Below, piece by piece: positions 1 to 8,035 of a stretch of 64,000 nucleotides of DNA. A program made the position numbers and the translations under genes. The DNA comes from Erwinia sp. HDF1-3R (GTDB lineage Bacteria; Pseudomonadota; Gammaproteobacteria; Enterobacterales; Enterobacteriaceae). How positions within the stretch are numbered: position 1 is the stretch's first letter; each line of letters begins with the position of its first letter. The notes below the pieces were generated by a model. That model was not told the origin of the DNA. It saw nothing but the letters and a program-made list of their open reading frames with translations, and did not search any database. The DNA is taken from NCBI RefSeq assembly GCF_039621855.1, contig NZ_CP155071.1:4526001-4590000 (forward strand), written 5' to 3'.

Positions 1-95
1 AGCACCGTATTTGCGTTAGCAAGTGAAATTTTTTGTTCATCTGATAGAATAACGGACAGAAGAACATCACAATTTTTGACCAGCGAGCCGAAGTA

Positions 96-935
96 ATGAC
101 TAATAACTCGACGCAGCTTTCCCTGTTACAGGACGACATTCGTCGTCGATACGATACTCTGAGTAAACGCCTTAAACAGGTGGCCCGCTATATTTTGGAT
201 AACAGCAACAGCATCGCTTTCGACACCGTTGCCTCTATCGCTCAGCAGGCAGACGTTCCGCCCTCTACGCTGATCCGCTTTTCCAATGCATTTGGCTTTA
301 GCGGCTTCAATGAAATGAAACAGGTTTTCCGTCAGCATCTGATGGAGGAAACGGTTAACTATACCGAACGCGCACGACTCTTCCGCCAGACAGCCATTGA
401 TGAAACGGCAACCCCACCGGAAACGCCCGCAGAAATCCTCAATGTATTCACCATGGTAAACTCACAGGCGCTACAGCAGCTGGCGATGCAAACCAACCCA
501 CAGCATCTTGATAAAGCCGTAGAGTTGCTGGATCAGGCAGAGAATATCTATGTTATTGGCCTGCGCCGCTCCTTCAGCGTGGCCTCCTACCTGACCTACG
601 CGCTGCGACACCTTGAGCGCCGTGCTTTTCTGATTGATGGCCTGGGCGGAATGTTTACCGAGCAGCTGAGCATGGTTAACCCAAAAGATGTGGTTATCGC
701 CATCAGCTATTCTCCCTATGCACGTGAGGCCGTAGAACTGGTTGAACTGGGTGCCGGACGCGGCGCGCATCTTATCGCGATTACCGACAGCCAGGTCAGC
801 CCGCTGGCGGCCTTCAGCGATGTATGCTTTGTGATACGTGAAGCACAGGTAGACGGTTTCCGCTCACAGGTGGCTTCACTTTGTCTTGCTCAAACGCTGG
901 CCGTCTCGCTGGCGCTAAATAATGCTGAGGCCTGA
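96..935 (+). CDS. iolR: MurR/RpiR-family transcriptional regulator, probable iol regulator
   Basis: 279 residues. An N-terminal RpiR-type helix-turn-helix (about residues 10-85, with 'VPPSTLIRFSNAFGFSGFNE') is followed by a C-terminal SIS sugar-phosphate-binding domain (about 125-265). This is the full RpiR architecture, in which a phosphosugar bound to the SIS domain changes DNA binding. RpiR proteins regulate inositol catabolism in several proteobacteria. Because iolB, mmsA and an IolI-like gene lie within 7 kb, a role as inositol regulator is the simplest inference, but the ligand cannot be read from sequence. The start ATG has only a weak ribosome site. The gene's own upstream neighbour is outside the window. 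The family call is firm; the iolR name rests on context. Confidence 0.8.
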   Translation: MTNNSTQLSLLQDDIRRRYDTLSKRLKQVARYILDNSNSIAFDTVASIAQQADVPPSTLIRFSNAFGFSGFNEMKQVFRQHLMEETVNYTERARLFRQTAIDETATPPETPAEILNVFTMVNSQALQQLAMQTNPQHLDKAVELLDQAENIYVIGLRRSFSVASYLTYALRHLERRAFLIDGLGGMFTEQLSMVNPKDVVIAISYSPYAREAVELVELGAGRGAHLIAITDSQVSPLAAFSDVCFVIREAQVDGFRSQVASLCLAQTLAVSLALNNAEA

Positions 936-937
936 AG

Positions 938-956
938 GCCCGGACGCAAGCCGGGC
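938..956 (+). terminator. Hairpin just after iolR
   Basis: Perfect 6-bp inverted repeat GCCCGG/CCGGGC with a 7-nt loop, three bases after the iolR stop. There is no good T-tract (next bases ATAACGTTTT), so it may be a weak terminator or a REP-like mRNA stabilising hairpin. Confidence 0.4.
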
Positions 957-1069
957 ATAACGTTTTCTGTGCCCGTTACACCGATCCCAGTCCCTGCCAA
1001 CTCACTTAAGACGCCAGTCCTGATTCGCCTCGCGAGTTTACTGCCGGGCGGCGACGTGCTGTGCCGTCC

Positions 1070-1420
1070 TCACATCAAATCAATACCAAAGCGGCGGAGC
1101 AGGATGGCCCAGCAAAAGAAAATAATTATCGTTATACCGCAGCTGGCAGCCAGCGTAGGCCAGAATCCCCAGCGCTGATAAAAAAAAGGGAACATGATAA
1201 ACATTGGGAGTGTGGGAACGACATACCAAAAGGTATACCACGCATGTGCCGCGATCTTCTCCTGACTTTGCCCCTCAAGTTTCATCCAGATCAGCACCAG
1301 CACGGTGACAAGCGGCAGAGCCGCTATCAGGCCGCCAAGACGATCGCTGCGTTTCGCCACCTCTGAAATAAGTACAATCATCCCAGCCGTAACAGCATAT
1401 TTTATAGCCAGCCAGAGCAT
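1070..1420 (-). CDS. Small integral membrane protein, GlpM/DUF3147-like
   Basis: 116 residues from the ATG at 1420, preceded by a strong AAGGAGG ribosome site; an upstream in-frame start at 1474 lacks one. Four hydrophobic segments fill the protein (starting 'MLWLAIKYAVTAGMIVLISE' and ending 'IIIFFCWAILLRRFGIDLM'). Length and hydrophobic pattern match the GlpM (DUF3147) family of inner-membrane proteins, whose biochemical role is not settled. It converges with iolR and shares no operon with it. It is probably not part of inositol metabolism. The family assignment is from memory of the pattern, not a search. Confidence 0.6.
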   Translation of the reverse strand: MLWLAIKYAVTAGMIVLISEVAKRSDRLGGLIAALPLVTVLVLIWMKLEGQSQEKIAAHAWYTFWYVVPTLPMFIMFPFFYQRWGFWPTLAASCGITIIIFFCWAILLRRFGIDLM

Positions 1421-1581
1421 TTCGCCCTCCTTATACCCCACCATTCTGGTGCCGCCGAACTCCCCCAACGGCACATCAGCATTGGGTTTTGATAACGCCC
1501 CAGCACTGCTCTTCGAAGCGAATTCACATCGTTATATACCATAAACCCCGCTCTGTTTCTGATGAACCTGGCAGCCGACTG

Positions 1582-1589
1582 CCCCCCCC
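1582..1589. repeat. Homopolymeric C8 tract
   Basis: Run of eight C in non-coding DNA, about 590 bp upstream of the autotransporter start. Such tracts can slip, but no effect on any gene can be shown from this sequence. Confidence 0.5.
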
Positions 1590-1850
1590 TCACAACCTAA
1601 TCAACACGCTCCTGTTCCCAATAAATATTCTTCAGTGTCGTAAGTCATATAAACGCCTGCGTAAAAAATCATTGCAGAAATAAAGCGGATATATTCACAC
1701 CTGCTAAACTTTTACCTTGAAATAATTAACTAAACAGGTAATGACATCGTATAACAAGTATTTAACGGCACATTAAAAAACCAGCATCATTATGGGGCGA
1801 GATCTCCATACATATTATAAACAGACCTGATTACAGGAAACCTGAGGTCA

Positions 1851-1858
1851 CCCCCCCC
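1851..1858. repeat. Homopolymeric C8 tract
   Basis: Second run of eight C, about 315 bp upstream of the autotransporter start and directly 3' of a hairpin. A possible slippage site in the 5' regulatory region of the adhesin gene. Confidence 0.5.
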
Positions 1859-2172
1859 ATAATCTGGAGCGTTTGAATGGAATTATTTAGAATTTTATCT
1901 ATATACTTTTATCCGAAAAAATACAAATATCGTTTATTAATTTTAGAAAAAAGTAAAGATCATAAACTCAGGGCAGCACTGCCTTCACGCCGGCGATGCT
2001 TTACACCTGATTATTACCCCAGCCTTATTGGAAAAAGGTAAAAGTCGCGCCAGTAATAGCCCTAAAGTAGGTTTTTTCGCAAAAATCAGGGGCTCAGACT
2101 CCGGTATACCCGTAGAGCCAGATATCGCCTTTATGGATAACCCCATCCCGGCGTTTTGAAAATTAAGGATTA

Positions 2173-4149
2173 ATGATGATGAGAACCCGCAACCGTCGCC
2201 TCCACTGGGCAGCGCTACTACTCTATTTTTCAGGAAGTTACCAGGCACAGGCACTGCCTTCTATCGTAGCGCCGGGTCAAAATATTGTGGGTGAGCAGAT
2301 TTATGGCAGGCAAATAGTGCTCGGCAATGTGATTGATAGCAACATTCGGGATGGAAGACAGATTATACAACAAGGGGGATCGGCGCAGAATACTGTCATA
2401 ACGAAGGGAATGCAGATAATTGAGAAAGGAGGCTATTCGTCTGATGTATATCTGTACGATGATTATCGTATTAGTGAGGGTATGATCTATAATATCGGCG
2501 TTGGAGGGCAGGTCAATAACGCCACGCTTTACAAAGGTAAAATGGAAGTATTTATGGGAGGAGTCGCCTCTGGAAAGGTCTATCTCCAAAACGGATCGCT
2601 TATACAGATTGATATAACTTCTGACACTCACGCCATGCATCTTTCGCTTGATAAAAGCGAGGCTTTTTTTCATGGAGGGTATCTTAACACCCTTGCAGAA
2701 TACACTATAGCCTCGATAAATCTCCGCGATGGGATAATGACACTCTACAACTTAGATCTAAAAGATAAACCCTGGTTTACCCGGTTAAATACCACTACGC
2801 TTTCAGGTCAGGGCACGTTTGAAATCATCACGGATTTGGCATCACTGAAGGGGGACTTTTTAAACATTACCGGACGTGCAAATGGTGAATTTGGCATTAT
2901 AGTTTATGACTTCGGAGAAAACCCCCTGACGGATGCCAGTCTTCAGATTATTCAAACGGGTGGAGGGAGCGCTAAGTTCACCTTGCTAAACGAAAATCAG
3001 GTCGTTGATGTTGGAACCTATCAATATTATCTGGTGAGAGTGGGTAAAAATGGCTGGGCACTTTCACCCTATCAGCATGACGATACGCCGGATATCGATG
3101 ACCCAGATGATAACGGGCCGCCGGAGGATAACCCGGATACTGATAATCCCGATGATACTCTGCCGCCAGAAGAAGACCCGGGCGATAAACCCGTCCCTCC
3201 CACTCCTGTTCCAGACCAGCCCGATAACGGTAAGAAGACGGTTACTCCCAGTGCCGCCGCTATTCTTGCGATGAGTACCGTCGATAACATTATTTCCAGT
3301 GAGCAGATGAATACAGCCCGTGGACGCCTGGAAGAAATAAGGCGCGTTCCACACGATACTGAAGTGTGGGGAAGGTTCAATAATAGCCGTTACGACGTCA
3401 GCGTAATTGAAAATGCCAATTACAGGCTGAAACAGAACGGCATTATGTTAGGCATCGATGCAACGTCTGATACGGGCTCAGGATCACTTACCCGTGGGCT
3501 ATTCATGGCCTTCGATCGCGCGACCACTGACTTTAAACGGGGTGGAAAAGGTCATGTGGACGCCTACACCGCGGGAGGCTATCTCAGCTATGTTGATAGC
3601 AGCGGATACTATGGCGAAGGTATCGTAAAATTCAGCCGCTTCATCAACGATATCAACGCCTTTATGAATGGTGGCACCGCAGCCAACGGCCTCTTTCGGG
3701 CAACTGATTTGGGCATAAATATCCAGACGGGGAAATACTTTACTTTCTCTCGGGGTTATCTCGCGCCCTATGGCGCAGTGACGGCCCTGGCCAACCATTC
3801 CGATAACACCTATCAACTCTCAAATGGGCTGAGGGCTAATAATGGTATTCAACGCAATGTAACCGGTGAAATCGGAATAAATCTTGGTCTTCCTGTTATG
3901 ATCAGCGGCAATAGCGTAAAACCTTACGCCAGGGCTGCTGCGCTTCATGACACCATCAGTTCAAATCGTGTCACCATCGTTAATAACCACTTTACTCACC
4001 GTAAAGGTGGTACACGGGGTGTGTATCAGGCAGGGATTGATATCCGAACGAAGGGAAAGCTGTCACTGCATAGTGGCTTCAGCTATTCACAAGGGAAAAA
4101 TATTGAGTCGCCCTGGGCTGCCACACTGGGCGCCGCGTGGGCCTTTTAA
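2173..4149 (+). CDS. Type V autotransporter with AIDA/pertactin-like passenger
   Basis: 658 residues. A basic, hydrophobic signal peptide ends near 'SYQAQA' (residue 27). The passenger (about 28-295) has short beta-helix-like repeats of the 'GGSAQNTVITKGMQIIEKGG' style typical of AIDA-I/pertactin proteins. A striking Asp/Pro linker (about 300-355) joins it to a C-terminal outer-membrane beta-barrel (last ~270 residues) ending in Phe ('GAAWAF'), the usual barrel signature. It would export its own short passenger to the cell surface, probably as an adhesin. Three consecutive ATG codons follow an AAGGA box, so the exact start is uncertain by two residues. The AT-rich flank and position inside an iol segment suggest insertion. 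The passenger is short for the family; the ligand is unknown. Confidence 0.85.
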   Translation: MMMRTRNRRLHWAALLLYFSGSYQAQALPSIVAPGQNIVGEQIYGRQIVLGNVIDSNIRDGRQIIQQGGSAQNTVITKGMQIIEKGGYSSDVYLYDDYRISEGMIYNIGVGGQVNNATLYKGKMEVFMGGVASGKVYLQNGSLIQIDITSDTHAMHLSLDKSEAFFHGGYLNTLAEYTIASINLRDGIMTLYNLDLKDKPWFTRLNTTTLSGQGTFEIITDLASLKGDFLNITGRANGEFGIIVYDFGENPLTDASLQIIQTGGGSAKFTLLNENQVVDVGTYQYYLVRVGKNGWALSPYQHDDTPDIDDPDDNGPPEDNPDTDNPDDTLPPEEDPGDKPVPPTPVPDQPDNGKKTVTPSAAAILAMSTVDNIISSEQMNTARGRLEEIRRVPHDTEVWGRFNNSRYDVSVIENANYRLKQNGIMLGIDATSDTGSGSLTRGLFMAFDRATTDFKRGGKGHVDAYTAGGYLSYVDSSGYYGEGIVKFSRFINDINAFMNGGTAANGLFRATDLGINIQTGKYFTFSRGYLAPYGAVTALANHSDNTYQLSNGLRANNGIQRNVTGEIGINLGLPVMISGNSVKPYARAAALHDTISSNRVTIVNNHFTHRKGGTRGVYQAGIDIRTKGKLSLHSGFSYSQGKNIESPWAATLGAAWAF

Positions 4150-4177
4150 AAGGGGCGAACGCGCAAATGCCCCTTTT
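4148..4177. terminator. Bidirectional terminator between autotransporter and iolB
   Basis: Perfect 9-bp inverted repeat AAAAGGGGC (4148-4156) / GCCCCTTTT (4169-4177), overlapping the autotransporter stop codon and followed by GTT. With A and T runs on both sides it can stop transcription of both convergent genes. Confidence 0.8.
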
Positions 4178-4200
4178 GTTAAGCAGAATGGGTGCCAGAC

Positions 4201-5010
4201 TCAGCGCGGATAGGCATCACTATTAACCCAGGCATGGTCTTTTTCCCAGGTGAACTTCCACAGGCGGATCGGACCGGCCATAACGTTCAGATAGTAGTTA
4301 TTGTAACCTGCGAGCGTTGCTACCGGGTGATAACCGCGTGGCACCGTTACCACATCCCGGTTATAGGCGGCCATACATTCATCCAGCGTGCGATCGTCAG
4401 TATAAACACGCTGCATGGCAAAGCCCTGCTCGGGATCGAATCGATGGTAGTAAGTCTCTTCCAGGTAAGTTTCGTTTGAATTTTCCTGGTCATGCTTATG
4501 ACTGGGGTAAGAGCTGCTGTCACCTTCGTCGGTATACACTTCAACCACCAGCAAGCTGTCGGCTGGTTCATTATCGGGCAGAATATTATGTACCAGACGC
4601 TTGTTTCTGCCCTTACCGCGCTGCTCAACGCCTACGTCAGCGGGGGAAATCAGGCGGGCGGGCAGAGAGCCATGGCCCGGTGCGTTACACACGGCCAGTT
4701 CCAGGTCGGTATCAGCCCGGACCTCAACCCTGTCATTATGCGGAACATACACTGAATAGGGCGGAGTACGTTCGAACGGGGACATGCGTTTGCCGATGCC
4801 GGGGAATTCGGCATTACGCGTTTTAACTGAGGCAATACCGGCGACCAGTACCAGACAAAGCTCCCTGTCGCCGCTCTCAAGATTCAGCGTCTGACCCTTT
4901 TTCAACTGGTAGGCATCAAAGCCTACGTAGCGCCAGCCCGCACTTTCCGGCGTAACGTGCTGGATACGGCCCTGCGCATCCGGCTGCTGTACTTTGGATA
5001 GCAATGACAT
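4201..5010 (-). CDS. iolB: 5-deoxy-glucuronate isomerase
   Basis: 269 residues from the ATG at 5010, which has an AAGGAG box; the longer frame to 5061 has none. IolB converts 5-deoxy-D-glucuronate to 2-deoxy-5-keto-D-gluconate in myo-inositol catabolism, in the cytoplasm, using a bicupin metal site. Family features visible include 'TPESAGWRYVGFDAYQL', 'YPSHKHDQE', 'LEETYYHRF', 'VPRGYHPVATLAGYNNYYLN' and 'GPIRLWKFTWEKDHAW'. It follows mmsA on the same strand with a 124-bp gap, so the two probably form an mmsA-iolB transcript. The rest of the pathway (iolG, iolE, iolD, iolC) is not in the window. Confidence 0.93.
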   Translation of the reverse strand: MSLLSKVQQPDAQGRIQHVTPESAGWRYVGFDAYQLKKGQTLNLESGDRELCLVLVAGIASVKTRNAEFPGIGKRMSPFERTPPYSVYVPHNDRVEVRADTDLELAVCNAPGHGSLPARLISPADVGVEQRGKGRNKRLVHNILPDNEPADSLLVVEVYTDEGDSSSYPSHKHDQENSNETYLEETYYHRFDPEQGFAMQRVYTDDRTLDECMAAYNRDVVTVPRGYHPVATLAGYNNYYLNVMAGPIRLWKFTWEKDHAWVNSDAYPR

Positions 5011-5134
5011 TCTGCTGCTCCTTATATTGTGACCAAAAAGGCGCGGCGGCGGCATCAACAAAACCGAGGCAATAAATCCTGCTCTGCCGGTCTGCTAACG
5101 CCTTACCGCAACGCCTGTGCTTTATAAACGGGGG

Positions 5135-6640
5135 TTATCCCAGCGTTGGCATACTGAACTCAGATACGGTCTTTTGCCCGCTCGGCCAGCGTACGGTGGC
5201 CGTTTTCATGCGGGTGTAGAAACGAACGCCATCCGGCCCGTGGACGTTTAGCGCACCAAATACGGAGCGCTTCCAGCCACCGAAGCTGTGGAAGGCCATG
5301 GGTACCGGCACAGGTACGTTCACGCCAACCATGCCCGCCTGGACCTCACGCACAAAGTCGCGTCCGGTGTGACCGTTACTGGTAAAGATGGCGCTGCCGT
5401 TGCCAAACTCGTGGCTGTTGACCAGCTTCAGCGCGCTGGCGTAGTCCGGGGCGCGCATGATGCTCAGCACCGGGCCAAAAATCTCTTCACGCCAGATAAC
5501 CATCTCATCGGTGACGTTATCAAACAGCGTGCCGCCTACGTAGTAACCCTCGGTATAGCCCGAGACCTGGCAGTTACGTCCGTCCACGACCAGCTTCGCA
5601 CCCTCTTCAACGCCCTTGTCGATATAGCCCAGCACTTTCTTCTGGTGCGCGGCGGACACCACCGGTCCCATCTCATTCTCTTCGCTACCCTTCTGGATAC
5701 CCGGGCCAACGCGCAGCGCCTTAATTTTCGGCGTCAGGGCGGCAATCAGCTTATCCGCCGTATCGTCCCCGACCGCGACCACTACCGGCAGCGCCATACA
5801 GCGCTCGCCCGCCGAGCCAAAGGCTCCCCCCATGATGGCATTGACGGTGGCGTCCAAATCCGCATCGGGCATGACGATGGCGTGGTTTTTCGCCGCGCCA
5901 AAGGCTTGCACACGCTTACCGTGAGCGCTGGCCGTTTTATAGATATGTTCAGCTACGCCAGACGAGCCAACGAAGCTTACCGCCTGTACGCGTGGGTCTT
6001 TATACAACTGCTCTGCATCTTCATTTGAGCAGTGAACAACGTTAAATACCCCATCCGGCAGGCCGGCTTCGGTCAGCAACTCCGCCATGCGCACTGCGGC
6101 AGACGGGTCCAGCGCAGGGGGCTTCAGGACAAAGGTATTGCCACAGGCCAGTGCGATGGGGAACATCCAGAGCGGCACCATCGCGGGGAAGTTGAAGGGG
6201 GTAATACCGGCGACCACGCCCAGCGGCTGCATCAGGGAATAGCTGTCCACCCCGGTTGCCACGTCAGCTGAATTTTCACCCTTTATAAGGTGAGGAATAC
6301 CGCAGGCGAACTCGACAACCTCAATTCCGCGCGTCAGCTCACCCAGCGCATCGGACCACACCTTTCCATGTTCACTGACGATGAGGGCTGCAAGCTCTTC
6401 CCGATGCTGTTCCATCAGGTTCTTAAAGTTAAACAGCACGCGAGCGCGGCGCAAAGGCGATGTACGGGACCAATCTTCAAAGGCATTGTGTGCCACTTCG
6501 ATCGCTTTAGTTACCTCTTCTGCGGTGCTCTGTGTCAGTTCACGAACCGTTTTACCGGTGGCCGGATCGTAAACCGGAATGGTTTCATTGCTGGCGCTCA
6601 GAGACGTTTTCCCGCCAATAAAATTTCCTACGATAGTCAT
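5135..6640 (-). CDS. mmsA: CoA-acylating methylmalonate-semialdehyde dehydrogenase
   Basis: 501 residues, full length for the MmsA/IolA family. It oxidises malonate semialdehyde (from inositol) or methylmalonate semialdehyde (from valine) to acetyl- or propionyl-CoA with NAD and CoA. Aldehyde-dehydrogenase landmarks are present: 'TPFNFPAM' (N150), 'VLKPPALDPS' (K173), 'VSFVGSSGVAEHI' and the catalytic cysteine in 'GSAGERCMALP' (C281). The ATG at 6640 has an AGAGG box. Upstream of iolB on the same strand and near iolR, it is best read as iolA of the inositol pathway. Its promoter lies in the 493-bp divergent region shared with the IolI-like gene. Confidence 0.93.
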   Translation of the reverse strand: MTIVGNFIGGKTSLSASNETIPVYDPATGKTVRELTQSTAEEVTKAIEVAHNAFEDWSRTSPLRRARVLFNFKNLMEQHREELAALIVSEHGKVWSDALGELTRGIEVVEFACGIPHLIKGENSADVATGVDSYSLMQPLGVVAGITPFNFPAMVPLWMFPIALACGNTFVLKPPALDPSAAVRMAELLTEAGLPDGVFNVVHCSNEDAEQLYKDPRVQAVSFVGSSGVAEHIYKTASAHGKRVQAFGAAKNHAIVMPDADLDATVNAIMGGAFGSAGERCMALPVVVAVGDDTADKLIAALTPKIKALRVGPGIQKGSEENEMGPVVSAAHQKKVLGYIDKGVEEGAKLVVDGRNCQVSGYTEGYYVGGTLFDNVTDEMVIWREEIFGPVLSIMRAPDYASALKLVNSHEFGNGSAIFTSNGHTGRDFVREVQAGMVGVNVPVPVPMAFHSFGGWKRSVFGALNVHGPDGVRFYTRMKTATVRWPSGQKTVSEFSMPTLG

Positions 6641-7133
6641 GTTCTGGCCTCTTAGATGTGGGTATTCCCTGCAGGCAGCCGCTGGTAAGCGTCCGTTGCC
6701 TGGCTGGATAACTGCCGAATGCGTGAAATGACAGTATTATATTGGAATGAATTTTTCAAATATTAAACTTTAGAAAATTCATTTTTAGTGCAGTGGATCG
6801 CATTTTCACTTTTTAGAACGCAATCAATTACTAAAGAGGCGATGAACCCGCCTGACCCGCGTTAACCTAAGGAATTATCTTAAGTTTTAGGGGAGTTAGC
6901 GGCCAGATGGAGACAACATAATCAGCCTCTTCGGCAAGCCATACTCTGGGCTTTTTACTCCCTTTCAACCGGCCAGAGGCGAAAATTTGAGAGGGCGATC
7001 TAAAAATTTAAATTTCAATATTCACCATTCGTGAAATAAATGTTCTCTTATGCCCATCTAAGGTGACTGACCGTCAGAAATCAGGCTCGCAGGGATTCAC
7101 CCTACTCTCTTTACATTTAGCAGGAGTTGCAAA
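6641..7133. promoter_or_regulatory. Divergent iol control region
   Basis: 493 bp between mmsA (leftward) and the IolI-like gene (rightward) with no gene. It is AT-rich at 6740-6800 and 7000-7050, where promoters for both directions are likely. It contains the inverted repeat listed separately and an AAATTTAAATTT-like palindrome near 7005-7016. Confidence 0.6.
6747..6782. promoter_or_regulatory. Candidate IolR operator (inverted repeat)
   Basis: ATGAATTTTTC (6747-6757) and GAAAATTCAT (6773-6782) form an inverted repeat around a 15-bp spacer, about 110-140 bp upstream of mmsA. The left arm also overlaps GGAA-N6-TTTC, one base off the GGAA-N6-TTCC palindrome reported for RpiR-type IolR proteins. 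Assignment to the regulator at 96-935 is inference. Confidence 0.45.
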
Positions 7134-7949
7134 ATGGCCATCGAATCATCCCGTTTCTGTGTAAACCGTAAAATCGCCCCTAACCTGGGGATAGAGGCAT
7201 TTTTTAAAATGGTCCACGGTCTTGGCCTGACCAAAGTTGAACTGCGCAATGATATGCGCGGCGGTAAGGTAACGGATCATCTGAGCTATGCCGAAGTCAG
7301 CGCGCTGGCGCAGCGTTATGGCCTGGAGATTGTCACCATCAACGCCGTTTATCCCTTTAACCAGCCTGACGATGCGCTGTTAGCGAAAACTGAAGGCCTG
7401 CTGAAAGACGCCAGGGGCGTGGGGGCAAAGGCACTGGTACTCTGTCCATTGAACGACGGGACGCAGGTTAGTCCTGAAGAAACCGTCAGCGCATTGCAGA
7501 AGCTGGCGCCGCTTTTTGAGAAATATGGCATCGAAGGGCTGGTTGAGCCGCTGGGCTTCCCCATCAGCTCTCTGCGTTCTGCCGTGCAGACGCAGGCGCT
7601 AATTCGCGACGCGCGCGTTCCTTTTAAACTGCTGCTGGATACCTTCCATCATCATCTGTACGAAAAGGCGGAAGAAGAGTTTGAGAGCGGTATTGATATT
7701 GCTGGTATCGGGCTTGTTCACCTCTCCGGCGTGGAGGATGACCGTCCGACCAGTGAACTGACGGACGAAGAACGCATTATGCTTAGCGAGGGCGACCTGC
7801 TGAAGAGTGTGTCTCAGGTACGTCGCCTGGAAGCCATGGGATATAAAGGCATCTACGCGTTTGAACCCTTCTCAACGGCAATGGAAAACTGGAGCGAAGC
7901 AGACATCGTGCGTGAGATCCAACAGAGCATGGCGCTGCTTCAGGGCTAA
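7134..7949 (+). CDS. iolI: TIM-barrel sugar isomerase, IolI-like (inosose isomerase candidate)
   Basis: 271 residues; AGGAG box before the ATG. An AP-endonuclease-2-like TIM barrel. Alignment by eye with Bacillus IolI: 'ITINAVYPFN' region, 'LLLDTFHHHLYE' (compare VLDSFHFHA), 'HLSGVEDDRPTSELTDEERI' and 'GIYAFEPFS', carrying the Glu/Asp/His metal ligands. IolI interconverts scyllo-inosose isomers, a side branch of inositol use. Divergent from mmsA-iolB across a shared control region. It could instead be a related ketose 3-epimerase; the family is clear, the exact substrate is not. Confidence 0.65.
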   Translation: MAIESSRFCVNRKIAPNLGIEAFFKMVHGLGLTKVELRNDMRGGKVTDHLSYAEVSALAQRYGLEIVTINAVYPFNQPDDALLAKTEGLLKDARGVGAKALVLCPLNDGTQVSPEETVSALQKLAPLFEKYGIEGLVEPLGFPISSLRSAVQTQALIRDARVPFKLLLDTFHHHLYEKAEEEFESGIDIAGIGLVHLSGVEDDRPTSELTDEERIMLSEGDLLKSVSQVRRLEAMGYKGIYAFEPFSTAMENWSEADIVREIQQSMALLQG

Positions 7950-8035
7950 ACACCCTAATACGAGAGCGGCTGGCCTGTTAGCTTGCCTGGTGGCTGAGTA
8001 CCGCTTCTGGTCAGAACAGGGGAAAAGGCGCTAGC

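Larger units (their letters stand above)
1475..2172. other. Non-coding AT-rich region upstream of the autotransporter
   Basis: About 700 bp without a convincing gene. It contains two eight-base C tracts (1582-1589 and 1851-1858) and a bulged hairpin (GACCT at 1824-1828 pairing with AGGTC at about 1845-1849, inner CAGG/CCTG), then an AT-rich stretch (1870-1970) that could hold the autotransporter promoter. Short open frames here have no ribosome sites and no recognisable content. Confidence 0.5.
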
